From positions 2,106,845-2,121,844 of the forward strand of contig OZ026559.1 in assembly GCA_964020155.1 (NCBI GenBank): a stretch of DNA of 15,000 bases, in the 5' to 3' direction. The stretch is from Chondrilla cf. caribensis. Its lineage: Eukaryota > Porifera > Demospongiae > Chondrillida > Chondrillidae. A program made the translations under genes and the position numbers. The notes under the pieces were generated by a model. That model had not been told where the DNA came from and made no database searches. It worked only from the letters and a program-made list of their open reading frames with translations. Within the stretch, counting starts at the first letter, position 1. Each line of letters opens with the position of its first letter. Shown one piece after another: positions 1 to 9,283 of this stretch.

Positions 1-449
1 CAAAATTAATAGATAATCTTTACTAGAGTATATCTCGTCTGTAGTTTAGTCTTGGCCCCGATTCGGGTCTCTATCCACTTGACCTTCGGGCAAATCGACA
101 CAGTTACCTATAGCTATATATTGTATATCGGGACGCGGGTACTGGGTGCCTTAGTGGCCCACTGGGCTAGTGGCCTCCCCAGTTAAAATAAGACTAGGTG
201 TGCACGTAGTGCAGAACCTCGCTTGTATATTAGTCTGGTACGGAGGGACCCAAACTTCAGTCTCCATTTTTATTTGGATAGGAAAAGGAATCTGTACTGA
301 TAGGTAGAGTGAGATCGGCAATGAGATTGAGAAAGTCTGTTAACTGTCTTTAAAGCTTTTCATTTATCGCAAAAAGTTGGGCGAAAAATGAGTTTTGGGA
401 TGTATATTATAATATTTTGGCGGCCATGGTAGGTCCTCCATTTTTCTAT
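1..449. other. Gene-free left flank of the window
   Basis: I see no credible coding region here. The stretch is somewhat richer in G+C than the Helitron to its right. It contains an imperfect duplication around 141-180 (two copies of an ACTGGG...TAGTGGCC block), a short inverted repeat ACTGGG/CCCAGT (161-166 with 178-183), a small hairpin TGCAC-GTA-GTGCA (201-213) and a perfect 12-bp AT palindrome near 405-417. Bases 1-48 resemble 9401-9449, described separately. It may lie outside the Helitron, but the boundary was not found. Confidence 0.5.
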
Positions 450-480
450 GACGTCATTTTACAGCCCGTAAAATGAGGTC
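450..480. repeat. 13-bp near-perfect hairpin with CRE-like palindrome
   Basis: GACGTCATTTTAC (450-462) and GTAAAATGAGGTC (468-480) are inverted copies matching at 12 of 13 positions, separated by the 5-nt loop AGCCC. The outer part contains TGACGTCA (449-456), a perfect ATF/CREB-type palindrome. It could be a palindromic relic of a small transposon, a structured transcript end or chance. It is too far from any CTRR-type end to be called the Helitron terminal hairpin. Confidence 0.6.
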
Positions 481-522
481 ACAGGAAAATGGGTTTGATT
501 TGAATACGATTAAAGAATGCGA

Positions 523-543
523 AGGTAGGTAGGTAGGTAGGTA
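523..543 (+). repeat. (GGTA)n microsatellite
   Basis: About five perfect tandem copies of the tetranucleotide GGTA are visible directly. No gene overlaps it. Confidence 0.95.
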
Positions 544-544
544 T

Positions 545-1109
545 ACTTATTTAGACTGGGGAAGTCATTAGCCCAAGGTTACTATTAAGGCACCCAGAAA
601 AGAAACACAGATAAACATGTACAAATTGAATTAGAAAAGTAATTGATAAATAAATAAGCGAATATAGTCCGAAGTGGTCATGTGAATGAGTTGCTATGGT
701 TACAAGTTTTTCGGATGAAAATGCAAGTGTGTCTTTGTACAAAGATCTTGGATGTAAATACATAAATTAAGGAGTAAGTTGTATTTGATATTATTTAGCT
801 ATATGGTAGTGATTTATTATTAAAATGAATTTAGCTGTGTATATTGTGGGAATTGTTTATTGTCATTGTTGTGAAAGTAATGCAGATGTTTATAATAATT
901 CGAAAATTATAATATGGTAATTTTATATGCAAAAGAACACATTACATTGTAATCAAGCATATATAGTAAACGAAAAGGGTGCCTGGTTGATAGTTTATCA
1001 TAAACTGATAAAGTACTAACCTAAAGATGAACTCAAAGTTTGAATACGTTTAAAAAGTACAATGTGATCAAAGAAAAAGCACAACACAAAGTGAAGCTGG
1101 ATATCAATT
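545..1109. other. AT-rich 3' flank of the RPA-like gene
   Basis: No gene is visible. The stretch lies just downstream of the minus-strand RPA-like gene and presumably contains its 3' UTR. Reverse-strand AATAAA hexamers occur at about 813-818 and 856-861 and could serve for polyadenylation. It also holds a perfect palindrome CTTTGTACAAAG (733-744) and a hairpin TTTATCA-TAAAC-TGATAAA (994-1012). The Helitron 3' end should fall here or further left, but no hairpin plus CTRR end with proper spacing was found. Confidence 0.4.
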
Positions 1110-2223
1110 TTAGTCATCAGTGTCATTTTCCACTGAAAGGATGGTGTCTCCATTGTAGGTCATGGCGAATGGCTCAACAAAGAGTAGATCTTCATCTGTA
1201 ATGTTATCTTCATCTTCTATTTTGGTAAGCTTGGAAATTTGGGAGCCATGGAAGATGATTGTCTTCTTTTCAAAATCGTTTGATTTTACTATTACCTTGG
1301 CTGATACTGAAATAGGGCAGGCACTTATTTTCTGTAATGTTTCACATTTCGGGCACTTGGCAATTGGACGCATTTCTGATTCATTGTCATTCATGCGGAA
1401 TTTGCAACAAATGCAAAGCTTTGTTTTGCGAAATGAAGTAACAGCAATGATTTCACATTGAGTGGCATATTCATTGTCATTTGTTGTTGATGGCACTACT
1501 TCTCCAATTGTAGATGATTGTGTGAATGAAGAATCTTTCCCTACAGTTAAATATTTGCGGCCATTGAATTCATTAATGGAAATGTTTTGAAAAAGGTAAG
1601 TTTTGCCTTTGTCTAATGTGTTGATGTAGGGATCCCATAATTGTAGCTTGCAATTGGATGTTGCATCACCAACATAGACTTCTTGTGTCATAACTCTGGC
1701 TTTTCCCACTGACATGGGGTCGTTTACATGGGTAACTGTTGCTTTAAACTGTACTTTATGGAATTTGTGTAGAGTTGGTACCTGTTCAAGTAGTATTGTG
1801 TTATCAATCATAGTTGTAATGTTGGCATCAGAATCCAGAAAGTCAGTGGTGTCGTTGATGATAACTTGTAGTTGATCATTCATCTTAAAAGGTGAAAGTA
1901 TGGAAGTTCATAATACATAATATATAATATAGATTATTTATATCATATACCTTAGAAGGTCTTGCTGCGCAGTTGGCAATAACTATAGGCTTGTGATCTT
2001 CATAGTAACTCTGGATTGTTCCTCTTTTCTGGGCATCAAATCCAACAAAGCGGAGTGAACGTTTGCTGTCAGAAATAATACCGTCAAAATAGTAGCTATC
2101 GCTGTTCTTGGCTTTTTTCATATCTGGTGATACTTGTACAATTTTGCCCTCAATATCCAATGAGTGTCCTTCATTCACATCATTAATAGATAGCCGTTTT
2201 CTTGCTCTCAGTCTTTTTGCCAT
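1110..2223 (-). CDS. Helitron-encoded RPA-like single-stranded-DNA-binding protein (two exons)
   Basis: Exon 1 runs 2223-1951 (91 codons from ATG). Exon 2 runs 1883-1110 (257 codons plus TAA). Between them lies a 67-nt intron (1950-1884) starting GTATATGA and ending TTTTAAG, in phase 0, giving about 348 residues. Exon 1 is basic at its start and reads like a small OB-fold (GHSLDIEGKIVQV... then FDGIISDSKRSLRFVGF). Exon 2 contains a classic RPA70 OB-fold signature, KLQLWDPYINTLDKGKTY then LFQNISINEFNGRKYLTVG, followed by a zinc ribbon (CICC about 30 residues before CPKC) as in the RPA large-subunit C-terminal domain. RPA-like genes are known cargo of animal and plant Helitrons, where they are thought to protect single-stranded transposition intermediates. 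It lies on the same strand as RepHel and downstream of it. The end is acidic. An unspliced reading would stop in the intron. Confidence 0.85.
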
Positions 2224-2268
2224 GGCTTTGTGTATATTTGAATACTAAGTTGCTAGCAATTTAGGTTG

Positions 2269-2276
2269 TATTTATA
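2269..2276 (-). promoter_or_regulatory. TATA box of the RPA-like gene
   Basis: On the minus strand this reads TATAAATA, within CTATAAATAC, 46-53 nt before the ATG at 2223. That spacing predicts a start site around 2240-2245 and a very short leader. The duplicated block ends about 11 bp further upstream, so the promoter lies just outside the duplication. Confidence 0.55.
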
Positions 2277-2286
2277 GCAGTTGACA

Positions 2287-3111
2287 TGATTAGAACTCCT
2301 TATTTGGATTTACATAATCAATATTTGATAGTTTTTGCTAAGAAGGCTTCAAACTTTTTGAATTTGGAGGGAAACAGTCATGAGGTTGTCATGTGAGCAA
2401 ACAACATGATTATATTCATGGAATGATAATTATATTAATGGAATGTTAGGCTGCTGACTGTTTTCCTGAATGGATGTGTTTTTAGTGTTAAAGTGGATAT
2501 TGAGAATTTCCATGAGATAAAGGCAAAGGAAATTGATATTGCTATGTAGGTCAGATTGATCAGTCTCATGGGATGTTGTGTAAGTGAAATTGAAGGTTTT
2601 CATGAGATGTATATGCTTTTACTTCATCATGTATAAGTCTATATATTGCTGCTCTTTCTATACATTTGCCATGAATTGACTTATTTCCTTATGTCTAATT
2701 ATGAATAACCCATGCATGTATGCCTGTTCATTGCTTAAGATGGTTAGTAATCATATTTATGTAGAATGATATTGTGGTCAATAAGTTGTTTGATTGTTGT
2801 GTTTAAGTTTTGTTTTATCATGGAGATCTTGTAGTTGTTCTTCCTCATTTTGTTGAGCTGTTATATGTTTACTTCTTGAGATTGATTTTAGTCTTTGAAA
2901 TGAGTCAGACATTGATTGTATGATAATGTCACTAAATTTTTGTAATCGTGACAGTGCTACAAATGTTGGACCTGCTGTTCGTTCTTTGTCTCCAATGTCT
3001 ATCACTGCTTTGTGTAATGTTCGTTCTTGACACTTGTGAATTGTCATTGCATAGGATAGTTGAAGTGGTAGTTGTTGTCTTGAGTGTCTGTGTGTTGTTG
3101 TCCATTCAAAA
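2287..3111. repeat. Tandem duplication, copy A (partial RepHel 3' end plus downstream region)
   Basis: This block of about 825 bp is repeated in direct orientation at 3114-3937. By eye there are roughly 14 substitutions and three small indels (6, 4 and 1 nt), about 98% identity. In the minus-strand direction it begins abruptly inside the helicase motif V/VI region and runs past the RepHel stop into the intergenic segment. The start of each copy shares TGATTA (2287-2292, 3114-3119), which may be junction microhomology. Confidence 0.93.
2778..3111 (-). pseudogene. Truncated second copy of the RepHel helicase C-terminus
   Basis: The minus strand keeps an open frame of about 90-110 codons matching the end of the RepHel protein, but nothing upstream of helicase motif V. 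Compared with the full gene, motif V changes from KSQGQTL to KCQERTL and the motif VI lead-in from AGLTF to AGPTF. There is also a two-residue insertion in MSDSFQRL. Most substitutions in the coding part change the protein, as expected for a copy free of constraint. It sits between the RepHel stop and the RPA promoter. It has no start or promoter of its own, so I call it a non-functional by-product of the tandem duplication. Confidence 0.85.
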
Positions 3112-3113
3112 AT

Positions 3114-3937
3114 TGATTACAACTCCTTATTTGGATTTGCATAATCAATATTTGATAGTTTTTGCTAAGAATGTTTCAAACTTTTTGAATTTGGAGGGAA
3201 ACAGTCATGAGGTTGTCATGTGAGCAAACAACATGATTATATTCATGGAATGATAATTATATTAATGGAATGTTAGGCTGCTGACTGTTTTCCTGAATGG
3301 ATGTGTTTTCAGTGTTAAAGTGGATATTGAGAATTTCCATGAGATAAAGGCAAAGGAAATTGATATTGCTATGTAGGTCAGATTGATCAGTCTCATGGGA
3401 TGTTGCATGTGTAAGTGAAATTGAAGGTTTTCATGAGATGTATATGCTTTTACTTCATCATGTATAAGTCTATATATTGCTGCTCTTTCTATACATTTGC
3501 CATGAATTGACTTATTTCCTTATGTCTAATTATGAATAACCCATGCATGTATGCCTGTTCATTGCTTAAGATGGTTAGTAATAATATTTAATGTAGAATG
3601 ATATTGTGGTCAATAAGTTGTTTGATTGTTGTGTTTAAGTTTTGTTTTATCATGGAGATCTTGTAGTCGTTCTTCCTCATTTAGTCGAGCTGTTATATGT
3701 TTACTTCTTGAGATTGATTTTAGTCTTTGAAATGACATTGATTGTATGATAATGTCACTAAATTTTTGTAATCGTGACAGTGCTACAAATGTTAGACCTG
3801 CTGTTCGTTCTTTGTCTCCAATGTCTATCACTGCTTTGTGTAATGTTTGTCCTTGACTCTTGTGAATTGTCATTGCATAGGATAGTTGAAGTGGTAGTTG
3901 TCGTCTTGAGTGTCTGTGTATTGTTGTCCATTCAAAA
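3114..3937. repeat. Tandem duplication, copy B (intact RepHel 3' end)
   Basis: This is the partner of copy A. It contains the canonical end of the RepHel reading frame (stop at 3610-3612) and about 490 bp of downstream sequence. Because its helicase motifs are canonical, I infer this is the parental copy and that the neighbour towards the RPA gene is the derived one. Confidence 0.9.
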
Positions 3938-6900
3938 GTTACTGGTGGTATTGGTACCCATGTTGGATGATCTGGTATGAATGCTGGTCCTTTGTATTTT
4001 GCAAATTCAACCAATACAGAAATTGGTAACAATGGTGGGTTTTGATTGTTGGCATATATAATGTCTTGAACTATACCAGTTGCTCCATTGCAAAGTCCTG
4101 TTTGTTGCCATAAGTTTGATGTGAGCATGACTTTTGAATGTTTTGCAATGTAAACGACAGAATCTAGTCCACCTGCTTCATCTGAAGTTGTGACTTGTGC
4201 TGTGTGATCTGAATTGACTGCTTCAATTTTTGCAACAGGAGTGTTGAGTGTTTGTAAATATCTAAGATTACATTCTGCAACACTTAGCTTATCAAAGAAC
4301 AAATGTGTTGCATTATTGAAGTCTGAAAGATTGGATACATTAGTAGGTGATCGTGACAGAAGTGATTGCCATATGTCATGTGTTATGTTACCATTACGGA
4401 TAGCTAGTAAAAGGTCTTTAAAATCATTTGTTGCACTGTCTTGGCGAAGAATTTGTTTAAGCTTTACTACAGTCTTAAATTGTGTGTATAGTAGGTACCC
4501 GTGATCATTTGATTCATGACTTGTGACATTTGGATTGTTGAACAGTAGTCTATCGCCAATGGGTGGTAATTGAGCAAAGTCTCCAATAAGTATGATTGAT
4601 ATGCCTCCAAAGGGCTTATCATATTGAGCTGTTGCTTGCCTCAGTCTGTTATCAATCCATGTGAATGATCTTTGTCCAAGCATTGACATTTCGTCGATAA
4701 TTATGTACTTTTTGTATTTCATTCTTTCTTGTAGTCTCATAAGTGCAGCACCTTCTAGTTCTTTTGCATTTTGGTTTCTGATAGGTAGCTGTAGCAGTGA
4801 ATGAATGGTGACACCATTTATATTGAATGCTGCTATGCCAGTAGTTGCCGTGAGACAGCAGTCTTCTTTTAGTTGTGATGCAATGGCATGTATCAGATAA
4901 GATTTTCCTGTCCCTGCAGTTCCGTAAATGATCATCAATAACTGTTTATTGTCATTGACTTGTTCAGCTTGCACATATCCGGTATGTGTTTTTTTATAGT
5001 GATTTGTGATGATGTCAAATGCCAATTTTTGCTCATTATTTAATGTGTTAGTGTCAATCTGAATATTTTGCTGGAATGTTTGAGTGTTCTCTTTTCGTCT
5101 TGTATTAACCCAGTTTGCGCTTTCATGTATTAGCTCAGGACTTATGCTTGTAACAAGTGAATGCCAATTTATGTTGTTTGTACCATCAGTTTCAGGGTTG
5201 TCAAATGTAGGATTGAGCTGAGACAGTATCATCCAGTCTTCTTGTTCATTTTGTGCTTCTGCTTGATCTGTTTCATATTCATCAGTAATATTCTCCTGTA
5301 AGTACTGCTCTACAAGTTCAAGCTCTTCCTCAAGATGTGGTAGATATTGTGCTGCATTTTGATTTTTCATGAATTTGTGATAAACTGTAATGTAAGTGTC
5401 ATCTGTATCTGGTAGGTTATCCCATGCATTTGAAAGGTGTCCTTGCCATGGTTTGTATTTGATGAGCTGATATTTACAGTATTGTGGGTAATGTTTGCCT
5501 TTGGGATTTGATGAATAACTTGGATAAGTGCGTATGATAACTTCTGTTTTGCGTTCTTTGACAGTATTGTTATGTACATAAAAGTGAGATGAATATTGCA
5601 ATAAATTCATATGAAGTACAGTTTGATCATGAAGAGCATTATGTGATCGATCCGCATAAAATTGAACAATAGACAATTTTGTTGACATTCTGGTCTCAGA
5701 TGTATGTTGAATTTCTACTACCTTTGAATCATCTAGTGACACAGTTGCAAATGTGTATGTACAGCTGTATAATGGCAGTCCAAGTAACATGTGGGCTGTT
5801 TCTTGTGCACTGAAGTCTCGTTCACCAATTGATTTGATCATTGCTGAGCGTACAACATTACATGTTTGGGAGGTTGGAGAAAGTTTGCTTACACAAGTTT
5901 TGAAAATTTGTTTTGCTGTCTGTGATTTTGTCTCAGCTTTAGCTGCATACTTAGTCATATAGCGAACACAATCTTCAATGTCAACAATTGTTTGTACATC
6001 AACATTAGCTCTCCAGTATTGCAGTAGTGACTTGTTGTGACTGTTTATAAGAGGATCATTTCGTTTTGTGGCAACTTTTGCACGTATTCTTTTATTTGTT
6101 AATTCTTCAAATTCAATAGTTGTTTGTAATTGTATTGGACGCGGGTAATTAAATCTACATTGTAATTGGTTTTGCCCTGTTTTTTTCCGTAAACAGTATG
6201 CTGCATTGCATTTTGTATGTCTTTCTACGGTATTGACGAGATCATTATAGTCTTGTTCAATGTCTGATACATCTAGTGGATTTTGTGCAGAAGGATGATA
6301 TTGTGGAGGTGGCATACGCCAGGTTTCCGAGGGTAGCGATTGATTGAATGTAGTTGTTAACCACTCTACATATTTGATGATTGTTTGTTGAGCTTTGATT
6401 CCTTCTTCGATGATATATTTTTCTGCTTGTGATAACTCTGTGTGTGATTTGTCTCTCAGCTTCCATGCTAGAGCAGCTTTTTTCATTAGTTCACATAATC
6501 CAGGATCACTTTTTAATTTTGCACAGCCATGAGCATGTGTACTGCCTCGCGACTGATATTCAAATCGGTACCAGTGCCATTCTGCATCCATTTGATCATA
6601 CAGCCAGTGTTTACTCAAGTCTGACAGTCTTTTTGTAAAGTACCAATCTGTAATGTGTGGATTATTGATTACTGCATTGATTTTCATTGAGTGTGTTGGA
6701 TTTGCATTATCGTGTGGCATTAAGTTGATATGGAGTTCTGGCCAATATGTATCAGCTGCTGAAACAGTGAAGAAAAATGTTGGGGGTCCTTTTGTCTGTA
6801 TTAGTGCTTTCAGTTCAAGACTTCTTTGATACCAGTACTGCTTTGTTCCTTGTACTTTGCTAACATATTTGTGTAAACGAGACATTAACTGTTCTGATGT

Positions 6901-9226
6901 TGACTTGTCTACCATGTTTCTTAATTGTTGTAATGTAAGTGCTGCATCACTTGGGTGTTGCTTTAGGTAGACACTAGATTGTGACAATAAGTGATGTCGT
7001 TGTTTCATGTTCAATGCCCAGTACATAAATCGGGGATGAGTAGCAAATCGCCATAGAAATTTGTTATTTCTGACTTCACCAAAAGAGATTAAATGTTTGA
7101 AACATTCTGATAAGCTGACTGGATGTTGTCGATCTTTTGCAGTAGGATCACCTGTACCATATGGAAATAGTGTTGGGAAAGCCATAGTTGCTAATCCTTC
7201 TGTATTAAATTCATTGACTGGTGCTTTTGATAGCTCAGGCCAAGGTACTGGAGTGTTCTCATGTATTACGCTTTGAATTGCTTCAATTTCTGTCTGCCCT
7301 TGGTGTGGTACAGGTATGAATGATGAATAGTTATGTTCTGCTATGTCATTTGGGTGATCATCAGTCTCATGAATAGGAGATTCAGTGCTGTCCATTTCTG
7401 TGTCAGATTCATCATCAGTACTATACTCAAGATTATTTGATAATGGTACAGGTTGAGTCATATCTTCATGGTTATTTGACCAATTTGAATGTAGTAATTC
7501 ACTGGGTACACCATTTTCTGGTAGTTGGTCAATCATGGCATAATCAATAACAATTGATTTGTAAAATGGATTGTTTAATTTTAACCATTGTAATGCTGTG
7601 AGCACTATTTCCCGGCGAACTGTGAAATCCGTAAAGGAATCATTTGCCCCTGTACGTCTAAGAATGATTATAGGTAGATTTGAAACACTTTGTGGCAATT
7701 TATCAAGTAGTGATTGTATGTCTTGTGATAGATTTAGTACATGACCCTTGTAACCACGTTGTCCGCCATGTTTTTTGTATACATACATAATAGGTGAAAC
7801 ACGAGCTATGAGCATTTCTTCAACTTGTGTCAAATTTTGTAAACACTCAGGTACTGACCCAGGATGCATGTTGTTTGTATTTGAGAATTTTTTGGGGTTG
7901 CACTTGTCACGAGAACATCTTAAGCATTCATATGGCTTCTTTGAAATATCATGACGTGATGGCCAAATTTCATGGCAAGTAGTACATTCTGTTTGCCTCC
8001 ATTTGAATTGTTGTTTATGAAATGTTTCCATAGTTTTGTGATTTTTACTGGTTGTGCTCTGAAAATTTGTACTAAGAGGTGAATGTATTAGTGACTGATC
8101 ATGAGTTAAATTACATAATTTATCATTTACATGCATGTGTATTGCTGTTTGATTTGTCTGGACCTGTGACATATCAATACTATTGCCAAGCAGCTGTGAA
8201 GAGTAGGGTATATGTATGTCAACTGATTTTGTTTGATTTATTGGGATATTGCTTTGCATTGGCATGATTTCAGTATGTGTGTCTTGTGTTTTCATGTATT
8301 GTGCTTGACTGAAAGATAGCTCTGGTGATTGTATTTGACATTGAGTTTGATTTGACTTGTTTTGCATTATTTGAATTGAATCATTTTGCATTGAATTTGT
8401 GCCTTCTTCTCTATATTGTACAGCCCTAGGATTTTCCATCTGTGGAAGAGACAACAAAGTTCTAAATATAATAATTATTATCGCAACAGACTAACACATC
8501 ACAAAGTTAACATACCATTTCAAAATCTATTGCCATGTCCAGTTGATTTGAATTATTTTGTATTGTTTCAATTGAGTCGTTTTGCATTGTCTCAATGCAA
8601 TTGCTTTCCATCTGATTTGTACTTGTCATTTCTGGTTGGTGGACGGCATAAGAATGCTCTTGCAGTACATTCTGCTTCTTTGATTCAGGAACATAAAATT
8701 GCAATTTTGATAGTGGTGACATTTGCTTCCGTTTTCTGTATGTATTCACAGTAATTGTGTCACTGCGTATACAATTGTTACATTGCCAGGCAAATGAACT
8801 CATTCTCGCAAGGTTTTGATATACCTTTTTCGTCATATTTACGCACTGTCTATGGTACCAACAATTACAGCCATCACATAGTACTGCATGATGGTGGTCT
8901 AAGACTTTATTTTGACAAATAGGACACACATTTATAGGACCGGGATTACTTTCAATATCTCCGCACAGTAATAAGAGAATAAAACATAAACAATTGCATC
9001 GCTGTCTTTTCATCCTTTTGCTACATTTGTACTTGCCATATCGATGAAAGTATGAACGTACTTTGAATTTGACAATATGAAGTTTCGCTCTGACGAAAAC
9101 CTTTGATAGAATTACGAACTTGCAATTGTCTCTTGCAGTTGATTTGAACGGAATTTTGTCATCCTCGGTAACAAAGGTGAGTCTCAACAGAATTAAAAAC
9201 AATGTCAAATGAACCTCCAAAGCCAT
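3612..9226 (-). CDS. Helitron RepHel transposase with N-terminal 2A motif and PHD finger (two exons)
   Basis: Exon 1 runs 9226-8516 and exon 2 runs 8439-3610 including the stop. A 76-nt intron (GTATGT donor at 8515, TTCCACAG acceptor ending 8440) joins them in phase 0, giving about 1,846 residues. The ATG at 9224-9226 has a strong context (A at -3, G at +4). A start at 9013 would put the 2A motif 18-26 residues in, giving about 1,775 residues. Exon 1 carries a hydrophobic leader, GDIESNPGP and a PHD finger. Numbering exon 2 from codon 8457, one sees CTTCHEIWP and YECLRC of a DUF6570-like zinc domain (about 155-310), and the Helitron N-terminal region with FFFTVSAADTYWPELH (561-576). The HUH motif follows at HAH 641-643 and the Y2 pair at Y833/Y837. 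PIF1 helicase motifs are Walker A GTAGTGKS (1179), Walker B IIIDEMSM (1252), GDFAQLPP (1292), motif V HKSQGQTL and motif VI FVALSR (about 1557). Rep would nick and religate, and the helicase would unwind. No stops interrupt it. No OTU or extra endonuclease domain is seen, which argues against a Helentron. Confidence 0.92.
8440..8515 (-). other. 76-nt intron of the RepHel gene
   Basis: The minus strand reads ATG|GTATGTTAAC at the donor and a pyrimidine-rich CTTTGTTGTCTCTTCCACAG at the acceptor. Without splicing the exon 1 frame stops five bases into the intron. Splicing is phase 0 and links the PHD exon to the RepHel exon. Related MQNDSI-type repeats on both sides of the junction support a common origin of the two exons. 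Confidence 0.8.
8771..8928 (-). other. PHD finger domain in RepHel exon 1
   Basis: The order is CPIC, then CDGC, then WYHRQC, then WQCNNC, which is a complete C4HC3 PHD zinc ligand set. In the frame opened at 9283 the ligands are C120, C123, C136, C139, H144, C147, C168 and C171. PHD fingers commonly read histone tails. In a transposase, one could bias chromatin targeting, which is inference. It starts only a few residues after the 2A motif, so skipping would leave a mature enzyme with the PHD finger at its N-terminus. Confidence 0.85.
8936..9013 (-). other. Hydrophobic leader plus 2A ribosome-skipping motif
   Basis: From the ATG at 9011-9013 the frame reads a basic start (KRQR), a hydrophobic core (CLCFILLLLC) and then GDIESNPGP (8936-8962), ending in the invariant NPGP of the 2A consensus D-(V/I)-E-x-N-P-G-P. 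In known 2A elements the ribosome fails to form the Gly-Pro bond and restarts at the final proline. The 26-residue leader would therefore be released, or act as a signal sequence when skipping fails. Similar leaders are described for some non-LTR retrotransposon and sea urchin immune-receptor proteins. Activity here is inferred. Confidence 0.85.
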
Positions 9227-9283
9227 CTTATTGGAGAAAGGCTGTTCCATTAAGTGCACGTGGCGGTCGCACGCGCTTATCAC

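Noticed and set aside
194..213. CTAG followed by a TGCAC-GTA-GTGCA hairpin, as a possible Helitron 3' terminus in reverse orientation
   Set aside because: The hairpin stem is only 5 bp and lies 3 nt from CTAG, whereas canonical Helitron ends have a longer stem about 10-12 nt from CTRR. It is also about 900 bp beyond the last gene. It cannot be confirmed without other copies.
994..1018. Hairpin TTTATCA/TGATAAA followed by CTAA, as a Helitron end
   Set aside because: The orientation is opposite to the transposon genes, the spacing is too short and the base after CTAA is not T.
1113..1119. CTGATGA word on the minus strand, as a hammerhead ribozyme core (also near 5278, 7358 and 12372)
   Set aside because: These lie in coding or ex-coding sequence and lack the matching GAAA strand and flanking stems.
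2948..3980. Plus-strand open frames at 2948-3223 and 3774-3980
   Set aside because: They are antisense shadows of the duplicated RepHel C-terminus, with no domain of their own.
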